Assembly: GCF_000617845.2 (NCBI RefSeq)
Contig: NZ_DF820425.1
Coordinates: 503,690 to 567,689 of the forward strand
Direction: 5' to 3'
Source: Bradyrhizobium sp. DOA9
GTDB lineage: Bacteria > Pseudomonadota > Alphaproteobacteria > Rhizobiales > Xanthobacteraceae
Length of the DNA stretch: 64,000 nucleotides
In this document: positions 19,845 to 28,508 of the stretch, piece by piece
Layout: every line of letters begins with the position of its first letter
Numbering within the stretch: the stretch's first letter is position 1
Notes under the pieces: model-generated
The model's database searches: none
What the model was told of the DNA's origin: nothing
What the model saw: only the letters and a program-made list of their open reading frames with translations
Made by a program: the position numbers and the translations under genes

Positions 19845-20615
19845 ATGACGACCCTGATCGACGACCGTCGTGTACGCGCGCGTGATGCGGCGCCTGCACG
19901 ATATTTTTATCTCCACATGGCGCTGGCCTGCGCGGCCACCGCCTTTCTCGGCTTCGCACCGACCTATTGGGTGCCGCTCGCTCACCGGACCTTCTCCGCA
20001 AGCCCGGTGATCCATTTCCACGGATTGCTGTTCTTCACCTGGTCGCTGTATTTCGTGATCCAGACCTGGCTCGCGGCCTCGGGCCGCTTGGTCAACCATC
20101 GCTCGTTCGGCATTGTCGGCGTCTCGCTTGCGACCGCGATGGTCATTTTTGGCTTCTTCGCGTCCGTCACGTCGATGAAGAACGCCGCAGCGCTCGGGCA
20201 GGCCGATGCAGGCATCGCCTTCTCGATCGTGCCGCTCAGCGGCATCGCATTCTTTGCCGTGGTGTTCGTGCTCGCCATCATGAACACGCGCAGGCTCGAA
20301 ATTCACAAGCGCCTGATGCTGCTTGCCGCCGTCTCGATCCTCGACGCCGCGATCGCGCGCTGGTTCCTGACTTTCCTCGCACCATCAGGACCACCCGGCC
20401 CGCCACCTGTGCCCGTGACGATCGCGCCCGCCGTCGTCGCCTCCCTTCTGCTCGTCGTCGCCATGGTGCGCGACTGGCGCACCGAAGGGCGCGTGCATCC
20501 GGTGTACATCTACGGCACGCTCGCGCTGCTGGCGGTGAAGGTGCTGAACTGGCCGGTCAGCGAGACGGCGGCCTGGCACGCATTTGCCGGCGGGATTTTG
20601 GCGCTGGCGCGGTAG
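19845..20615 (+). CDS. hypothetical polytopic membrane protein
   Basis: A 256-residue integral membrane protein, starting at the ATG at 19845 (MTTLIDDRRVRAR); the reading frame is open further upstream but that part is hydrophilic and overlaps a repeat. About seven hydrophobic segments are seen. His residues sit near membrane boundaries (SPVIHFHGLLFFTWSLYF, RLVNHRSFG, RRLEIHKRLM), a layout reminiscent of haem-binding membrane proteins of the DUF2306/cytochrome-like kind. No family is recognised with confidence. It has no obvious operon partner. Confidence 0.7.
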   Translation: MTTLIDDRRVRARDAAPARYFYLHMALACAATAFLGFAPTYWVPLAHRTFSASPVIHFHGLLFFTWSLYFVIQTWLAASGRLVNHRSFGIVGVSLATAMVIFGFFASVTSMKNAAALGQADAGIAFSIVPLSGIAFFAVVFVLAIMNTRRLEIHKRLMLLAAVSILDAAIARWFLTFLAPSGPPGPPPVPVTIAPAVVASLLLVVAMVRDWRTEGRVHPVYIYGTLALLAVKVLNWPVSETAAWHAFAGGILALAR

Positions 20616-20626
20616 CTCTCGGCGTC

Positions 20627-20669
20627 GTCCCGGACAAGCGGAGCGCAATCCGGGACGACGACGGAGACT
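20627..20669. repeat. intergenic palindrome between convergent genes
   Basis: CGTCGTCCCGGACAAGCGG and GCAATCCGGGACGACG are inverted arms. It lies between the membrane-protein stop (20615) and the SDR stop (20675), where a bidirectional terminator would be useful. Confidence 0.65.
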
Positions 20670-20674
20670 GGAAG

Positions 20675-21481
20675 CTACGCCCCCGCCTTGCAGGTAATTC
20701 CGCCGTCGACCACGAGCTCGATCCCCGTCACGTATTTCGACTCGTCCGAGGCGAGGAACAGCGCGGCGTTGGCGACGTCGAAGGCATCGCCCATGTGGCC
20801 CATCGGCACCTGCGCGTCGCGCGCGCGCCACATCGCCTCGACATCGCCCTTGGCGTAGCTGGCGGCGAGGCCGGCGGAGTGCTCGACCATCGGCGTCTTC
20901 ATCAGGCCGGGAAGGATCGCGTTGACCCGGACATGATGGCGCGCGAATTCGATCGCGGTGGTGCGCGTCATCTGGTTCATCGCCGCTTTCGAGGTGCCGT
21001 AGGTGACGTAGGAGATCCCCATATGGCGGATCGACGCGATCGATGAGATGTTGATGATCGAGCCGCCGCCCTGTTTCACCATAACAGGGATCACGTGCTT
21101 CATAGCGAGATAGGCGCTCTTGAGATTGACGCTGAAGACGCGATCCCAGCTGTCCTCGCTCACCTCGACCACGCTGCCCATCTCGGCGATGCCGACATTG
21201 TTGTCGAGCACGTCGATGCGGCCATAGGCCTTCAGGCACGCCGCGACCATCGCCTCGATCTCGCTGGCGCGCGACACGTCGGCCGTGAACGCCGTCGCCT
21301 TGCCACCCTCGCCGGCGATGATCCTGGCGGTCTCCTCGGCCGCGACACCATTACGATCGACGCAAAACACCTGCGCGCCCTCGCGCGCAAACGTCACCGC
21401 GGTCGCCTTGCCGTTGCCCCAGCCGGGTCCGATCGAGCCGGCCCCCACCACCATCGCAACCTTGCCCTTGAGCCGATCCAT
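20675..21481 (-). CDS. short-chain dehydrogenase/reductase
   Basis: A 268-residue classical SDR. The nucleotide-binding segment is VGAGSIGPGWGNGKATA, longer in glycine than the usual TGxxxGxG. The NNVG structural motif (VLDNNVGIAEMG), the catalytic Ser (INISSIASI) and YGTSK are present, and the C-terminus has the usual VDGG turn. It would oxidise or reduce a hydroxyl or carbonyl with NAD(P). The substrate is unknown. It lies 11 bases downstream of the DUF1850 gene on the same strand, so it may be the last gene of the TRAP transporter operon and act on the imported compound. Confidence 0.85.
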   Translation of the reverse strand: MDRLKGKVAMVVGAGSIGPGWGNGKATAVTFAREGAQVFCVDRNGVAAEETARIIAGEGGKATAFTADVSRASEIEAMVAACLKAYGRIDVLDNNVGIAEMGSVVEVSEDSWDRVFSVNLKSAYLAMKHVIPVMVKQGGGSIINISSIASIRHMGISYVTYGTSKAAMNQMTRTTAIEFARHHVRVNAILPGLMKTPMVEHSAGLAASYAKGDVEAMWRARDAQVPMGHMGDAFDVANAALFLASDESKYVTGIELVVDGGITCKAGA

Positions 21482-21492
21482 CGTGATCTCCC

Positions 21493-21876
21493 TTATTTCT
21501 CTTGTTGTTCGCAGATGCTCATTTTGGTCACGTTAGCACCAATGGGATGCCCGACAATCTCCGACAATGTCCGGCACGTCCCGCCATGGCACAGCCGCCA
21601 TTCTCCGGCCGCGCCGGAATTGCCGAGCACCAATTCCGGCATCGGCGCACGCTGCGGCCGCCATCGAAACCAGCCGTCGACCAGCCGCGCCTCCGGCGGC
21701 GGCTCCATGCCGGGGCCGGTGCCCTTGACCCGGGCCTGCACCAGCTCGAGGCCTGATGGCGTGAGGCGCCAGTCTTCCTGCCATTCGACCTTGGCGATCG
21801 AATGGGTCCAGACTAGCGCGAAGGCGGACAGCGCCAGCGCCTTCACACCTGCTGCCGTTGCGAAGCAGAGGCTCAC
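21493..21876 (-). CDS. DUF1850 TRAP-associated protein
   Basis: A 127-residue protein starting at a GTG (21876) that overlaps the TRAP permease stop by GTGA. An N-terminal hydrophobic segment (AGVKALALSAFALVW) could anchor it, followed by a beta-rich domain with WFRWRP and a C-terminal CHGGTC motif whose two Cys could be redox or metal linked. DUF1850 proteins are repeatedly found next to TAXI-type TRAP permeases, and the overlap here supports a joint role. Its biochemical function is unknown. Confidence 0.8.
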   Translation of the reverse strand: MSLCFATAAGVKALALSAFALVWTHSIAKVEWQEDWRLTPSGLELVQARVKGTGPGMEPPPEARLVDGWFRWRPQRAPMPELVLGNSGAAGEWRLCHGGTCRTLSEIVGHPIGANVTKMSICEQQEK

Positions 21877-23981
21877 GCCGCCTCGACCGTTACAGGCGGA
21901 CGCTGCCGCCATTGCCACAGCACGAGCGCGGCGGCGAGCACGAAGCCCGCGGTATCGCTGAACGGAAATTCGCCGAGCAGGCAGAGTGCGGCGCCGAGCG
22001 CGATCAGGCGCTCGATCACCGTCAGCCGTGTGAACAGGAAGCCGATCGCGACCATGCCGAACAGGCCGATCGCCACCAGCGCCTTGAAGCTTGCCAGCGC
22101 CACCGCGCCGTAGAAGCCGAGCTTGACCGCCATGGGATCGCCGGGCTGCAGCATCAGGGCCGGCGAATAGACGAAGATGAAGGGAATGACGTAGCCGGCG
22201 AGCGCGATGCGCATCGCCTCCCAGCCGATCTTGTCCGGGTTCTCCTTGGCGATCGGCGCCGCGGCGAGCGCGGCGAGCGCCACCGGCGGCGAGAGGTCGG
22301 CCATGATGCCGTAATAGAATGCGAACATGTGGCTCGCAATCAGGGGCACGCCGAGCTTGGCCAGCGCCGGCGCGGCAAGTGCGGCGGTGATGATGTAGGT
22401 CGGGATGGTCGGGATGCCGGTGCCGAGCAGGATCGACAGCAGCATGGTCATGATCAGCGCCAGGAACAGGCTCTTCTCGCCGAGACTGATCACCCAGCCG
22501 CCGAAGATGGTGCCGACGCCGGTCTGCGACATCATGCCGATGATGACGCCGACGATGGCGCAGGCCATGCCGACGGTGATGGCGGATTTCGCACTCTCGG
22601 CCAGCGCATCGCGGCAGGCGCGCAACGCTGCAAAGCCGCCGCGCACGAACGCGGTGATCACGATCAGCCCGACCACGACGGTCGCGACCGGCACGATCTG
22701 GAGGCCGTCGCGCGACAATGCCGCGACGACGAGCGCGAGCCCGACCCAGAAGATGGTGCGGATCACGTTCGAGGAGGCGCCCGTCGTGATGGCGGTGCCG
22801 AGGATCAGCGTCACCGTCAGCGCAAGGCCCATGCTGCCGGCGTAGAGCGGGGTAAAACCCTCGAACAGCATGTAAACCAGCGCGGCGAGCGGCAGCACGA
22901 GGTACCAGCGCGTCATCAGCGCCTTCCAGGCGCTCGGGATCTCCGAACGCTTCATGCCGACGAGGCCGTGCTTGCCGGCCTCCAGATGCACCATCCAGAA
23001 CGCGGAGGCGAAATAGAGGATCGCAGGGATAGCCGCCGCCTTGACGATCTCCGAATATTGCACGCCGAGCGTCTCGGCCATGATGAAGGCGACCGCGCCC
23101 ATCACCGGCGGCATGATCTGGCCGCCCATCGAGGCCGTCGCCTCGACGCCCGCCGCGAAGGCGCGGCGGTATCCGAACCTGATCATCAAGGGAATCGTGA
23201 ACTGGCCGACGGTGACGACGTTGGCGACGCCCGAGCCGGAGATGGTGCCCATCATGCCCGAGGCGAACACCGCGACCTTGGCAGGTCCGCCGCGGGTCCT
23301 GCCAAACAGCCCAAGAGAAACGTCGGTGAACAGCTGGATCATGCCGGCGCGCTCCAGGAACGAGCCGAACAGGATGAACAGGAAGATGTAAGTCGCCGAG
23401 ACATAGATCGGCACTCCGTAAAAGCCTTCGGTGCCGAACGACAGATGCGTGACGATCTGGTCGAAATCATAGCCGCGATGGTTCAGCGGCGACGGCAAAT
23501 ACTGCCCGAAGAACCAATAGAGCAGACAGGCGCCGCACATCAGCGGCAGCGCCGCGCCCATCAGCCGCCGCGTACCCTCGAAGATCAATACCGCGAGCAG
23601 CGTGCCGACCACGAGATCGAGCCGGGTCGGATCGCCGTCGCGCGCGATCAGGTCGGCATAGAAGATCCACTGGTACAGGCCGCAGAAGAAGCCGGCGGCA
23701 CCGATCGCCCAGCCAAGCGCACGGCCAAAGTTGCTCTTCGCGGTGAAGTTGGCGATCAGGCCGAAGGTGAGCAGGAGCAGGAATCCGACATGGACGCCGC
23801 GCACCACCTGGCTCGGCAGATAGTTGAAGGCGGCGACGTAGAGCTGGAAGGTCGCAAACGCGATGCCGATCCAGTAGGCGAGCCGGCCCCACCAGGCGGG
23901 GCCGAAGCCTTCCGGAAATCCATGCTCGAAATTGTCGAATTCGACTTTGATTGGGGCCTCGGTGGCCTCTGCCTGCGACAT
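21873..23981 (-). CDS. TRAP transporter fused permease (DctQM-type, TAXI family)
   Basis: A 702-residue membrane protein. The first ~170 residues are the small 4TM-like part, the rest is the large DctM-like permease with glycine-rich re-entrant loops (GMMGTISGSGVANVVTVG, GTGIPTIPTYII). The start ATG at 23981 gives MSQAEATEAPIKVEFDNF; an upstream extension would run into a palindromic repeat. Together with the TAXI binding protein encoded upstream it imports an organic anion driven by an ion gradient. DUF1850 overlaps at its 3' end. Confidence 0.92.
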   Translation of the reverse strand: MSQAEATEAPIKVEFDNFEHGFPEGFGPAWWGRLAYWIGIAFATFQLYVAAFNYLPSQVVRGVHVGFLLLLTFGLIANFTAKSNFGRALGWAIGAAGFFCGLYQWIFYADLIARDGDPTRLDLVVGTLLAVLIFEGTRRLMGAALPLMCGACLLYWFFGQYLPSPLNHRGYDFDQIVTHLSFGTEGFYGVPIYVSATYIFLFILFGSFLERAGMIQLFTDVSLGLFGRTRGGPAKVAVFASGMMGTISGSGVANVVTVGQFTIPLMIRFGYRRAFAAGVEATASMGGQIMPPVMGAVAFIMAETLGVQYSEIVKAAAIPAILYFASAFWMVHLEAGKHGLVGMKRSEIPSAWKALMTRWYLVLPLAALVYMLFEGFTPLYAGSMGLALTVTLILGTAITTGASSNVIRTIFWVGLALVVAALSRDGLQIVPVATVVVGLIVITAFVRGGFAALRACRDALAESAKSAITVGMACAIVGVIIGMMSQTGVGTIFGGWVISLGEKSLFLALIMTMLLSILLGTGIPTIPTYIITAALAAPALAKLGVPLIASHMFAFYYGIMADLSPPVALAALAAAPIAKENPDKIGWEAMRIALAGYVIPFIFVYSPALMLQPGDPMAVKLGFYGAVALASFKALVAIGLFGMVAIGFLFTRLTVIERLIALGAALCLLGEFPFSDTAGFVLAAALVLWQWRQRPPVTVEAA

Positions 23982-24040
23982 CGATATTCCCCGCGCCCCT
24001 GATGGGGCGTTCCTACAGCATTCGCGCTGCACCCTGAATA

Positions 24041-24122
24041 CGTCATGCCCGGGCTTGACCCGGGCATCCATCGAATGACGACTCTTTGAAGATGGATGGC
24101 CGGGTCAAGCCCGGCCATGACA
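24041..24122. repeat. intergenic palindromic repeat, family B, copy 2
   Basis: CGTCATGCCCGGGCTTGACC and GGGTCAAGCCCGGCCATGACA are inverted arms with CATCCATCG and GATGGATGG inside. It sits between the binding-protein stop (24129) and the permease start (23981) of the TRAP operon. Confidence 0.85.
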
Positions 24123-24128
24123 CCTGTA

Positions 24129-25076
24129 CTACTTGATCAACCCCTTTTCCTTGTAATAGCGGATCGCGCCGGGGTGCAGCGGAACCGGGCTGCCGGTGGC
24201 GGCGGTCTCGAGCTTGATCTCCTTGCCGGCCGCGTGCGCATTGACGAGCTCGGGCAGCGATTCATAGACCAGCTTGGTCATCTGATAAGCGAGATCGTCC
24301 GACACGGCGGAGCTGGTCACGAGATAATTGATCACGGCCGCGGTCGGCACGTCCTTGTCCTGGCCGGTATAGGTGTTGGCCGGAATGGTCGCCGCGACGA
24401 AAGGCGGGCCGATCTTGTCGACCGTCTCCTTCGGCACCGACACAACCGTGATCGGGCTGGAGGTCGACAGGTCTTTCAGCGAGGCGACGCCGAGCCCGGC
24501 CGATTGCAGCGTGGCGTTGAGCTGCCGGTTCTTCATGAGATCGACGGATTCGGCAAAGGGCAGATATTCCACCTTGCCGAGATCCTTGTAGCTCATGCCG
24601 GCAGCGGCCAGGATCGCGCGGGAGTTCAGCTCGGTGCCGGACTTCGGGGCGCCGACCGACAGGCTCTTGCCCTTGAGGTCGGCGAGCGTCTTGATTCCGC
24701 TGTCGGCGGTCGCAACGATCTGGATGTAGTTCGGATAGATCGCGCCGATGGTCCTGAGCTTGTCGAGCTTGGTCTTGAAGCCCGCCTCCTCCTCGCCGTC
24801 CCAGGCCGCCTTCAGCGAGTCGCCCAGCGTGAACGCCAGCTCGCCGCGGCCCTGCTGCAGCAGAATCAGGTTCTCGACCGATGCCTTGGTCGCCTGCACC
24901 TGCGTCTTCACGTTCGGAATCTTGTCGCCGTAGATCTTTCCGATCGCGACCCCGAGCGGATAATAGACGCCCGAGGTTCCGCCGGTCAGCACGTTGATGA
25001 AGGATTGCGCCTGCGCGCAAGGTGCCGACGCCGCCAGAGCCAGAGCCGCGGCCGCGGCGAAAATCGTCCGTTTCAT
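24129..25076 (-). CDS. TAXI-family TRAP transporter solute-binding protein
   Basis: A 315-residue exported protein, start ATG at 25076. The signal peptide (MKRTIFAAAAALALAASAPC, cleavage near AQA-QSF) is followed by the TAXI-family start FINVLTGGTSGVYYPLG. It continues with KTLADLKGKSLSVGAPKSGTELNSRAIL and a C-terminal YYKEKGLIK. It captures the substrate in the periplasm for the fused permease encoded 148 bases downstream. The intervening palindrome may allow more binding protein than permease to be made. Substrate unknown; glutamate or other dicarboxylates are typical guesses. Confidence 0.92.
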   Translation of the reverse strand: MKRTIFAAAAALALAASAPCAQAQSFINVLTGGTSGVYYPLGVAIGKIYGDKIPNVKTQVQATKASVENLILLQQGRGELAFTLGDSLKAAWDGEEEAGFKTKLDKLRTIGAIYPNYIQIVATADSGIKTLADLKGKSLSVGAPKSGTELNSRAILAAAGMSYKDLGKVEYLPFAESVDLMKNRQLNATLQSAGLGVASLKDLSTSSPITVVSVPKETVDKIGPPFVAATIPANTYTGQDKDVPTAAVINYLVTSSAVSDDLAYQMTKLVYESLPELVNAHAAGKEIKLETAATGSPVPLHPGAIRYYKEKGLIK

Positions 25077-25262
25077 GGTTGTTGTTCTCCCCAAACCGGC
25101 GGCGAAATTGGCCGGATGAGGGATGCGGGTCAACCCATCCAAAGGATAAAGCTGGGCTGCAGTAAACGGCCGATCGGCTGGACTTTTCGGGAACCTGCTG
25201 CGGCGAGGTGGCGCAGTGGGACGATCGCATCGGTGTGGACAGGGGCACAGACAGCCTCACAG

Positions 25263-25348
25263 CGTCATGGCCGGGCTTGTCCCGGCCATCCACGCCTCTC
25301 CACGCCGCACGGAGAACGTGGATGCCCGGGACAAGCCCGGGCATGACG
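25263..25348. repeat. intergenic palindromic repeat, family B, copy 3
   Basis: CGTCATGGCCGGGCTTGTCC opens and GGGACAAGCCCGGGCATGACG closes the element, with inner CCATCCACG and CGTGGATGCC. It lies between the TAXI gene start and the stop of the exported protein gene at 25405. Confidence 0.85.
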
Positions 25349-25404
25349 ACCTCTGCCAAATGTTCAAATGCGATCGCCCTCCCTGCAAGCGATCGAGCGG
25401 TCCC

Positions 25405-25884
25405 TCACTGGAACGTCATATCCAGGCATTTGGAGATGTCGGAGCCGAGGCCGGACGAGATGGTGATGCAGCCGCGCACCTTCTGCGCGGTAACGTCGGC
25501 GGCCCAGACCGAATAGCCACCGGGGCCGAAGAACGAATTGGTGTTCGGCGGCTCGGTCTCGGTGGCGTCGAAATCATACTTGCCGTCGGTCTCGAAAATG
25601 CGCGGCTTCTTGGTGCAGCCGCCGTCGGTCTGGACGTTGATGACTTCCTTGTTGTCGCGGGTCAGCGCCAGAGAGACCTGGCAGCGGAAATATTCCGAGG
25701 TCTTGGTGTTGAAGAGATAGGTGTAGGACTTGCAGGTCGCCGTGTTCAGCTTGCCCGGGGCAAGGCCGCGGCTGCACGAAATCCGCTGGTTGTGGCTGAG
25801 CCGGTAGTCGTCGGCTTGGGCGACCGGTGCCAGCGCGGTGAGCAGCAGCGCGGCAGCCGAACATGCTTTAACGACAAGGTTCAT
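25405..25884 (-). CDS. exported Cys-containing hypothetical protein
   Basis: A 159-residue precursor starting at the ATG at 25884. The signal peptide (MNLVVKACSAAALLLTALAP, cleavage near AQA-DDY) is followed by a hydrophilic beta-rich domain with six Cys (ISCSRG, ATCKSY, FRCQVS, GGCTKK, RGCITI, SKCLDM), which suggests three disulfides in the periplasm. No known domain is recognised. A longer upstream frame (to 25941) lacks a signal and is less likely. Confidence 0.7.
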   Translation of the reverse strand: MNLVVKACSAAALLLTALAPVAQADDYRLSHNQRISCSRGLAPGKLNTATCKSYTYLFNTKTSEYFRCQVSLALTRDNKEVINVQTDGGCTKKPRIFETDGKYDFDATETEPPNTNSFFGPGGYSVWAADVTAQKVRGCITISSGLGSDISKCLDMTFQ

Positions 25885-26076
25885 TCGAATCACCCCCACA
25901 GTATTTTTGTCGAGTTGCGTTCTAGACGGAAAGCGGAACATAGTCGCGAGGGGACGAAGGGAAAATCACAAACTGCGGGGCAAGACGTGATGCGCTGCGG
26001 CGCTTTCGCAAATTGACCAGGACGCATCGTTCGTGATTTGTTCAAGCCTGGAATGTCCCGACTTGGGAGGATGGGG

Positions 26077-26382
26077 ATGACGGCATTTTCAATCAAGACA
26101 TTTGCAATCGCGGCTGCGCTCGGCGCATTGGCAGCGCCCGCATTGGCGCAGACCGCAGCGACGCCCTGGGAGCTGAAGTCCGACACGGGCTATGCCTACG
26201 ACAAGGACGGCAAGACCTATTCCTACAAGATGGGCACCAGCAATGCCGGCGAGCTCCTGAAGGGCGCCAAGAAGGTGCCGAAGGGCACGCTATTCTTCAT
26301 CGGCCACAACGGCCAGCTGTACATGCGCACCGGCCCGTATCTGGAGGGTGACGGCAAGTTCAAGTTCGGGCCGGATCAGTAA
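26077..26382 (+). CDS. small exported hypothetical protein
   Basis: A 101-residue precursor. The ATG at 26077 is preferred because GGGAGG lies at the right distance. The signal peptide (TAFSIKTFAIAAALGALAAP, cleavage near ALA-QTA) precedes a short domain with YDKDGKTYSYKMGTSNAG and FFIGHNGQLYMRTG. The sequence looks like a compact beta fold. It is not recognised beyond being a conserved rhizobial-type small periplasmic protein. Confidence 0.7.
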   Translation: MTAFSIKTFAIAAALGALAAPALAQTAATPWELKSDTGYAYDKDGKTYSYKMGTSNAGELLKGAKKVPKGTLFFIGHNGQLYMRTGPYLEGDGKFKFGPDQ

Positions 26383-26428
26383 GCGGCGAAGGGCGGGCGG
26401 CTGCCCCGCCACTTACTCGGTGTCATCG

Positions 26429-26533
26429 TCCGCGAAGGCGGACGATCCAGTATTCCAGAGCCTTTGTGATTGAATCGAGGGGCCACGGCGTACTGGATGC
26501 CCCGGTCAAGCAAGGTCAAGCCGGGGCATGACA
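26429..26533. repeat. intergenic palindromic repeat, family C, copy 1
   Basis: CGTCCGCGAAGGCGGACGATCC is a hairpin followed by AGTATTCCAG, then GTACTGGATGCCCCGG and AAGCCGGGGCATGACA. The same AGTA and TACTGGAT pairing around CGCGAAGGCGG recurs at 28985. Confidence 0.7.
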
Positions 26534-26556
26534 GCGGAAGATGCGAGCGAGCCCTC

Positions 26557-27774
26557 TCAAAACGCCCCTGCCAGCTCCCTTGCGCCGGGCTTGCCACTGT
26601 TCACGTCCATGCGCTCGTCGGTCACGGCCAGCAGCTTCGCCACCGTGTTGTGGCGGATCGCAACCGGGTTGCGCTCGTAGCCGCCGCGCTGGAAGAAATT
26701 CGAGGTCGGCACCTGCTCGCGCATCGCCTGCGGCATCGTCACCATGTCGAGGCCGGTGCCGTCGCCGGTCAGGTTCATCATCTCGAGCTCGGCCGCCGAC
26801 AGCGGGCGGGTGAAGCCCTTGGCGCGGGCGAACAGCACCGACGTCAGCAGCTTGTGGGTCTGCAGCATCGGGCCGATGTCGATGTCGAGCACCATGGCAT
26901 GCATGGCCCAGCCCTGCGCCGTGGCGCCCATCTTCTCATGCTCCGACCAGGTATCGGGCACCGATTTCGCATGCGCCACCATCTTCTTGAGCACCGCAAG
27001 CTTGTGCTCGAGCGCATGCCGCGCCGGTCCTGATGTCCGCGCCACCTTCTCGGACAGCGCACGAATCAATTCATGGCCCTGCTCGGCGAGCAGCTCGACG
27101 CTGTTGGTGGTGAGCAGCTGGTTGTAGCCCATCGCGGTCGAGATCGCGCGCTTGCCGCCATGCTCGATGCCCGCCTGCACGTCGTAAGTGCCGGTGCCGC
27201 CGGTCTCGAACGAATAAACCCGTACCGCCTGCTCGCGCGTCAAGCCATGGGCCAGCGCGTAGCGCGCATAGGCGCGCTTGAACTCGAGCTCGCTGGACGG
27301 GCGCTGCGGCGTGAACTGGTAGAGTTCCTGCGCGGAACGTAGCAGATCCGCGACCACCGGGATCGGCTTCCTGGGCGGCCGGTCCGGCGTTTCCTCCGGC
27401 TCCGGATTCACCGGCTTCTTCGGCCCGGCATAGAGCGGCGGATGCTCCAGCACGTAGTCATCCAGCGTGATCTGCTGTCCGTTCCGCCGCTTGGCGTTGC
27501 GGGTCTTCCGCTTCTCGGAGATCTGGCTCCAATAGGCGCCGGCCTCGGCATCGAAGGCAGCGCGCGCGGCCTGATATTCCGCGAGCTTGCGGCGATATTC
27601 GAGCACGGCCGGCGAAGCCCCCGCGCCTTGCGCGAAAAACTGCGACAGCAGCTGGGCGTTGGCGTTGCGAACGGCGGGCGGCAGCGCGTCGGCCTCGCCG
27701 CCGCGCGCCGCGGGCGAGATCAGGACGAGCGCGAGCGGAACCAGCGCCAATTTGTTTCGAATCGAACGATGCAT
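26557..27774 (-). CDS. exported protein of unknown function, possibly lysozyme-like
   Basis: A 405-residue precursor with a signal peptide (KLALVPLALVLISPAARG). A coiled-coil-like N-terminal part (residues ~36-95), a Pro-rich linker (~118-140) and a helical C-terminal domain follow. Within it, VYSFETGG (Glu at 190) and AMGYNQLL (~214-221) mirror the order of the catalytic Glu and the G-x-x-Q motif of soluble lytic transglycosylases. The spacing and residues are degenerate, so peptidoglycan cleavage is only a possibility. It is monocistronic and preceded by a family C palindrome at its 3' side. Confidence 0.72.
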   Translation of the reverse strand: MHRSIRNKLALVPLALVLISPAARGGEADALPPAVRNANAQLLSQFFAQGAGASPAVLEYRRKLAEYQAARAAFDAEAGAYWSQISEKRKTRNAKRRNGQQITLDDYVLEHPPLYAGPKKPVNPEPEETPDRPPRKPIPVVADLLRSAQELYQFTPQRPSSELEFKRAYARYALAHGLTREQAVRVYSFETGGTGTYDVQAGIEHGGKRAISTAMGYNQLLTTNSVELLAEQGHELIRALSEKVARTSGPARHALEHKLAVLKKMVAHAKSVPDTWSEHEKMGATAQGWAMHAMVLDIDIGPMLQTHKLLTSVLFARAKGFTRPLSAAELEMMNLTGDGTGLDMVTMPQAMREQVPTSNFFQRGGYERNPVAIRHNTVAKLLAVTDERMDVNSGKPGARELAGAF

Positions 27775-27827
27775 GCTGCCTTCTTAGCAGGCATCCGGTA
27801 ACCGTCACGTTAACGCGCCGTTTACCA

Positions 27828-28454
27828 TCACCTCCAGGCGAATACCGGCTGTTCCAGGTCGGTGACGCGGGTGTGCCGCCCCGCCAGCACCTCGCGGAAC
27901 TGGTAGATCAGCGCTGCGGTCGGGGCGTGGATCAGGCTCATCTGGTGATGGAAGCGGATCACGCGGCGGCGGCTCTCGGGAATCGCGACGAAGTCGAAAG
28001 CGTCCTCGCGCTCGATCGTGGCGAGCGCGATGCGATGGACGGAGGCGACCTCGTCGGGGTTCGGCCTGATCGCGGTGCTGTCGGCGGCCCAGACCACGAT
28101 CGGGGTGATCAGATAGCCGGAGCGGGTCGGATAGTCGTCGAGCGTACCGAGCACGTCCGCAGTCGTAAGACGAAGGCCAAGCTCCTCGTCGAGCTCGCGC
28201 AGCGCCGCTTCGACCGGCGTTTCGCCGTGATCGCAGCGGCCGCCCGGCAACGCCCATTGACCGCCATGCGCGCGCAGATGCGAGGCGCGCAGCGTGAGCA
28301 GCAGCGCCGTTTCGTCGCCCTGGCCTGCTGCGGTCAGCGCGACCGCGACCGCGGCACGCTTCAATGCCTCCGGCGCCGCGTCCTCCGGCAAGCGCGCAAA
28401 GGCCGTGCAGGCAGCCGCGATATTCCGCCGTGTGGCATCGTCGAACGGTCTCAT
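27828..28454 (-). CDS. NUDIX hydrolase
   Basis: A 208-residue pyrophosphohydrolase with a complete Nudix box, G-x5-E-x7-REL-x-EE-x-GL, beginning at GRCDHGE and ending REL-DEELGL (~residues 72-94). The upstream LLLTLRASHLRAHGGQWALPGG resembles CoA pyrophosphatases of the NudL/YeaB kind, as does the long C-terminal part. It would hydrolyse CoA or a related nucleotide diphosphate. The start ATG at 28454 is divergent from the thioesterase gene at 28509, so the two share a 54-base promoter gap. Confidence 0.88.
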   Translation of the reverse strand: MRPFDDATRRNIAAACTAFARLPEDAAPEALKRAAVAVALTAAGQGDETALLLTLRASHLRAHGGQWALPGGRCDHGETPVEAALRELDEELGLRLTTADVLGTLDDYPTRSGYLITPIVVWAADSTAIRPNPDEVASVHRIALATIEREDAFDFVAIPESRRRVIRFHHQMSLIHAPTAALIYQFREVLAGRHTRVTDLEQPVFAWR

Positions 28455-28508
28455 GATGCTTGACTACACCACGTCCCGCCTCGATGAAACGAGAACACAA
28501 GCACAGGA

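Noticed and set aside
21858..24002. A 714-residue open frame on the plus strand
   Set aside because: It is antisense to the TRAP permease and rich in Asp, Arg, His and Glu without any domain; a composition artefact.
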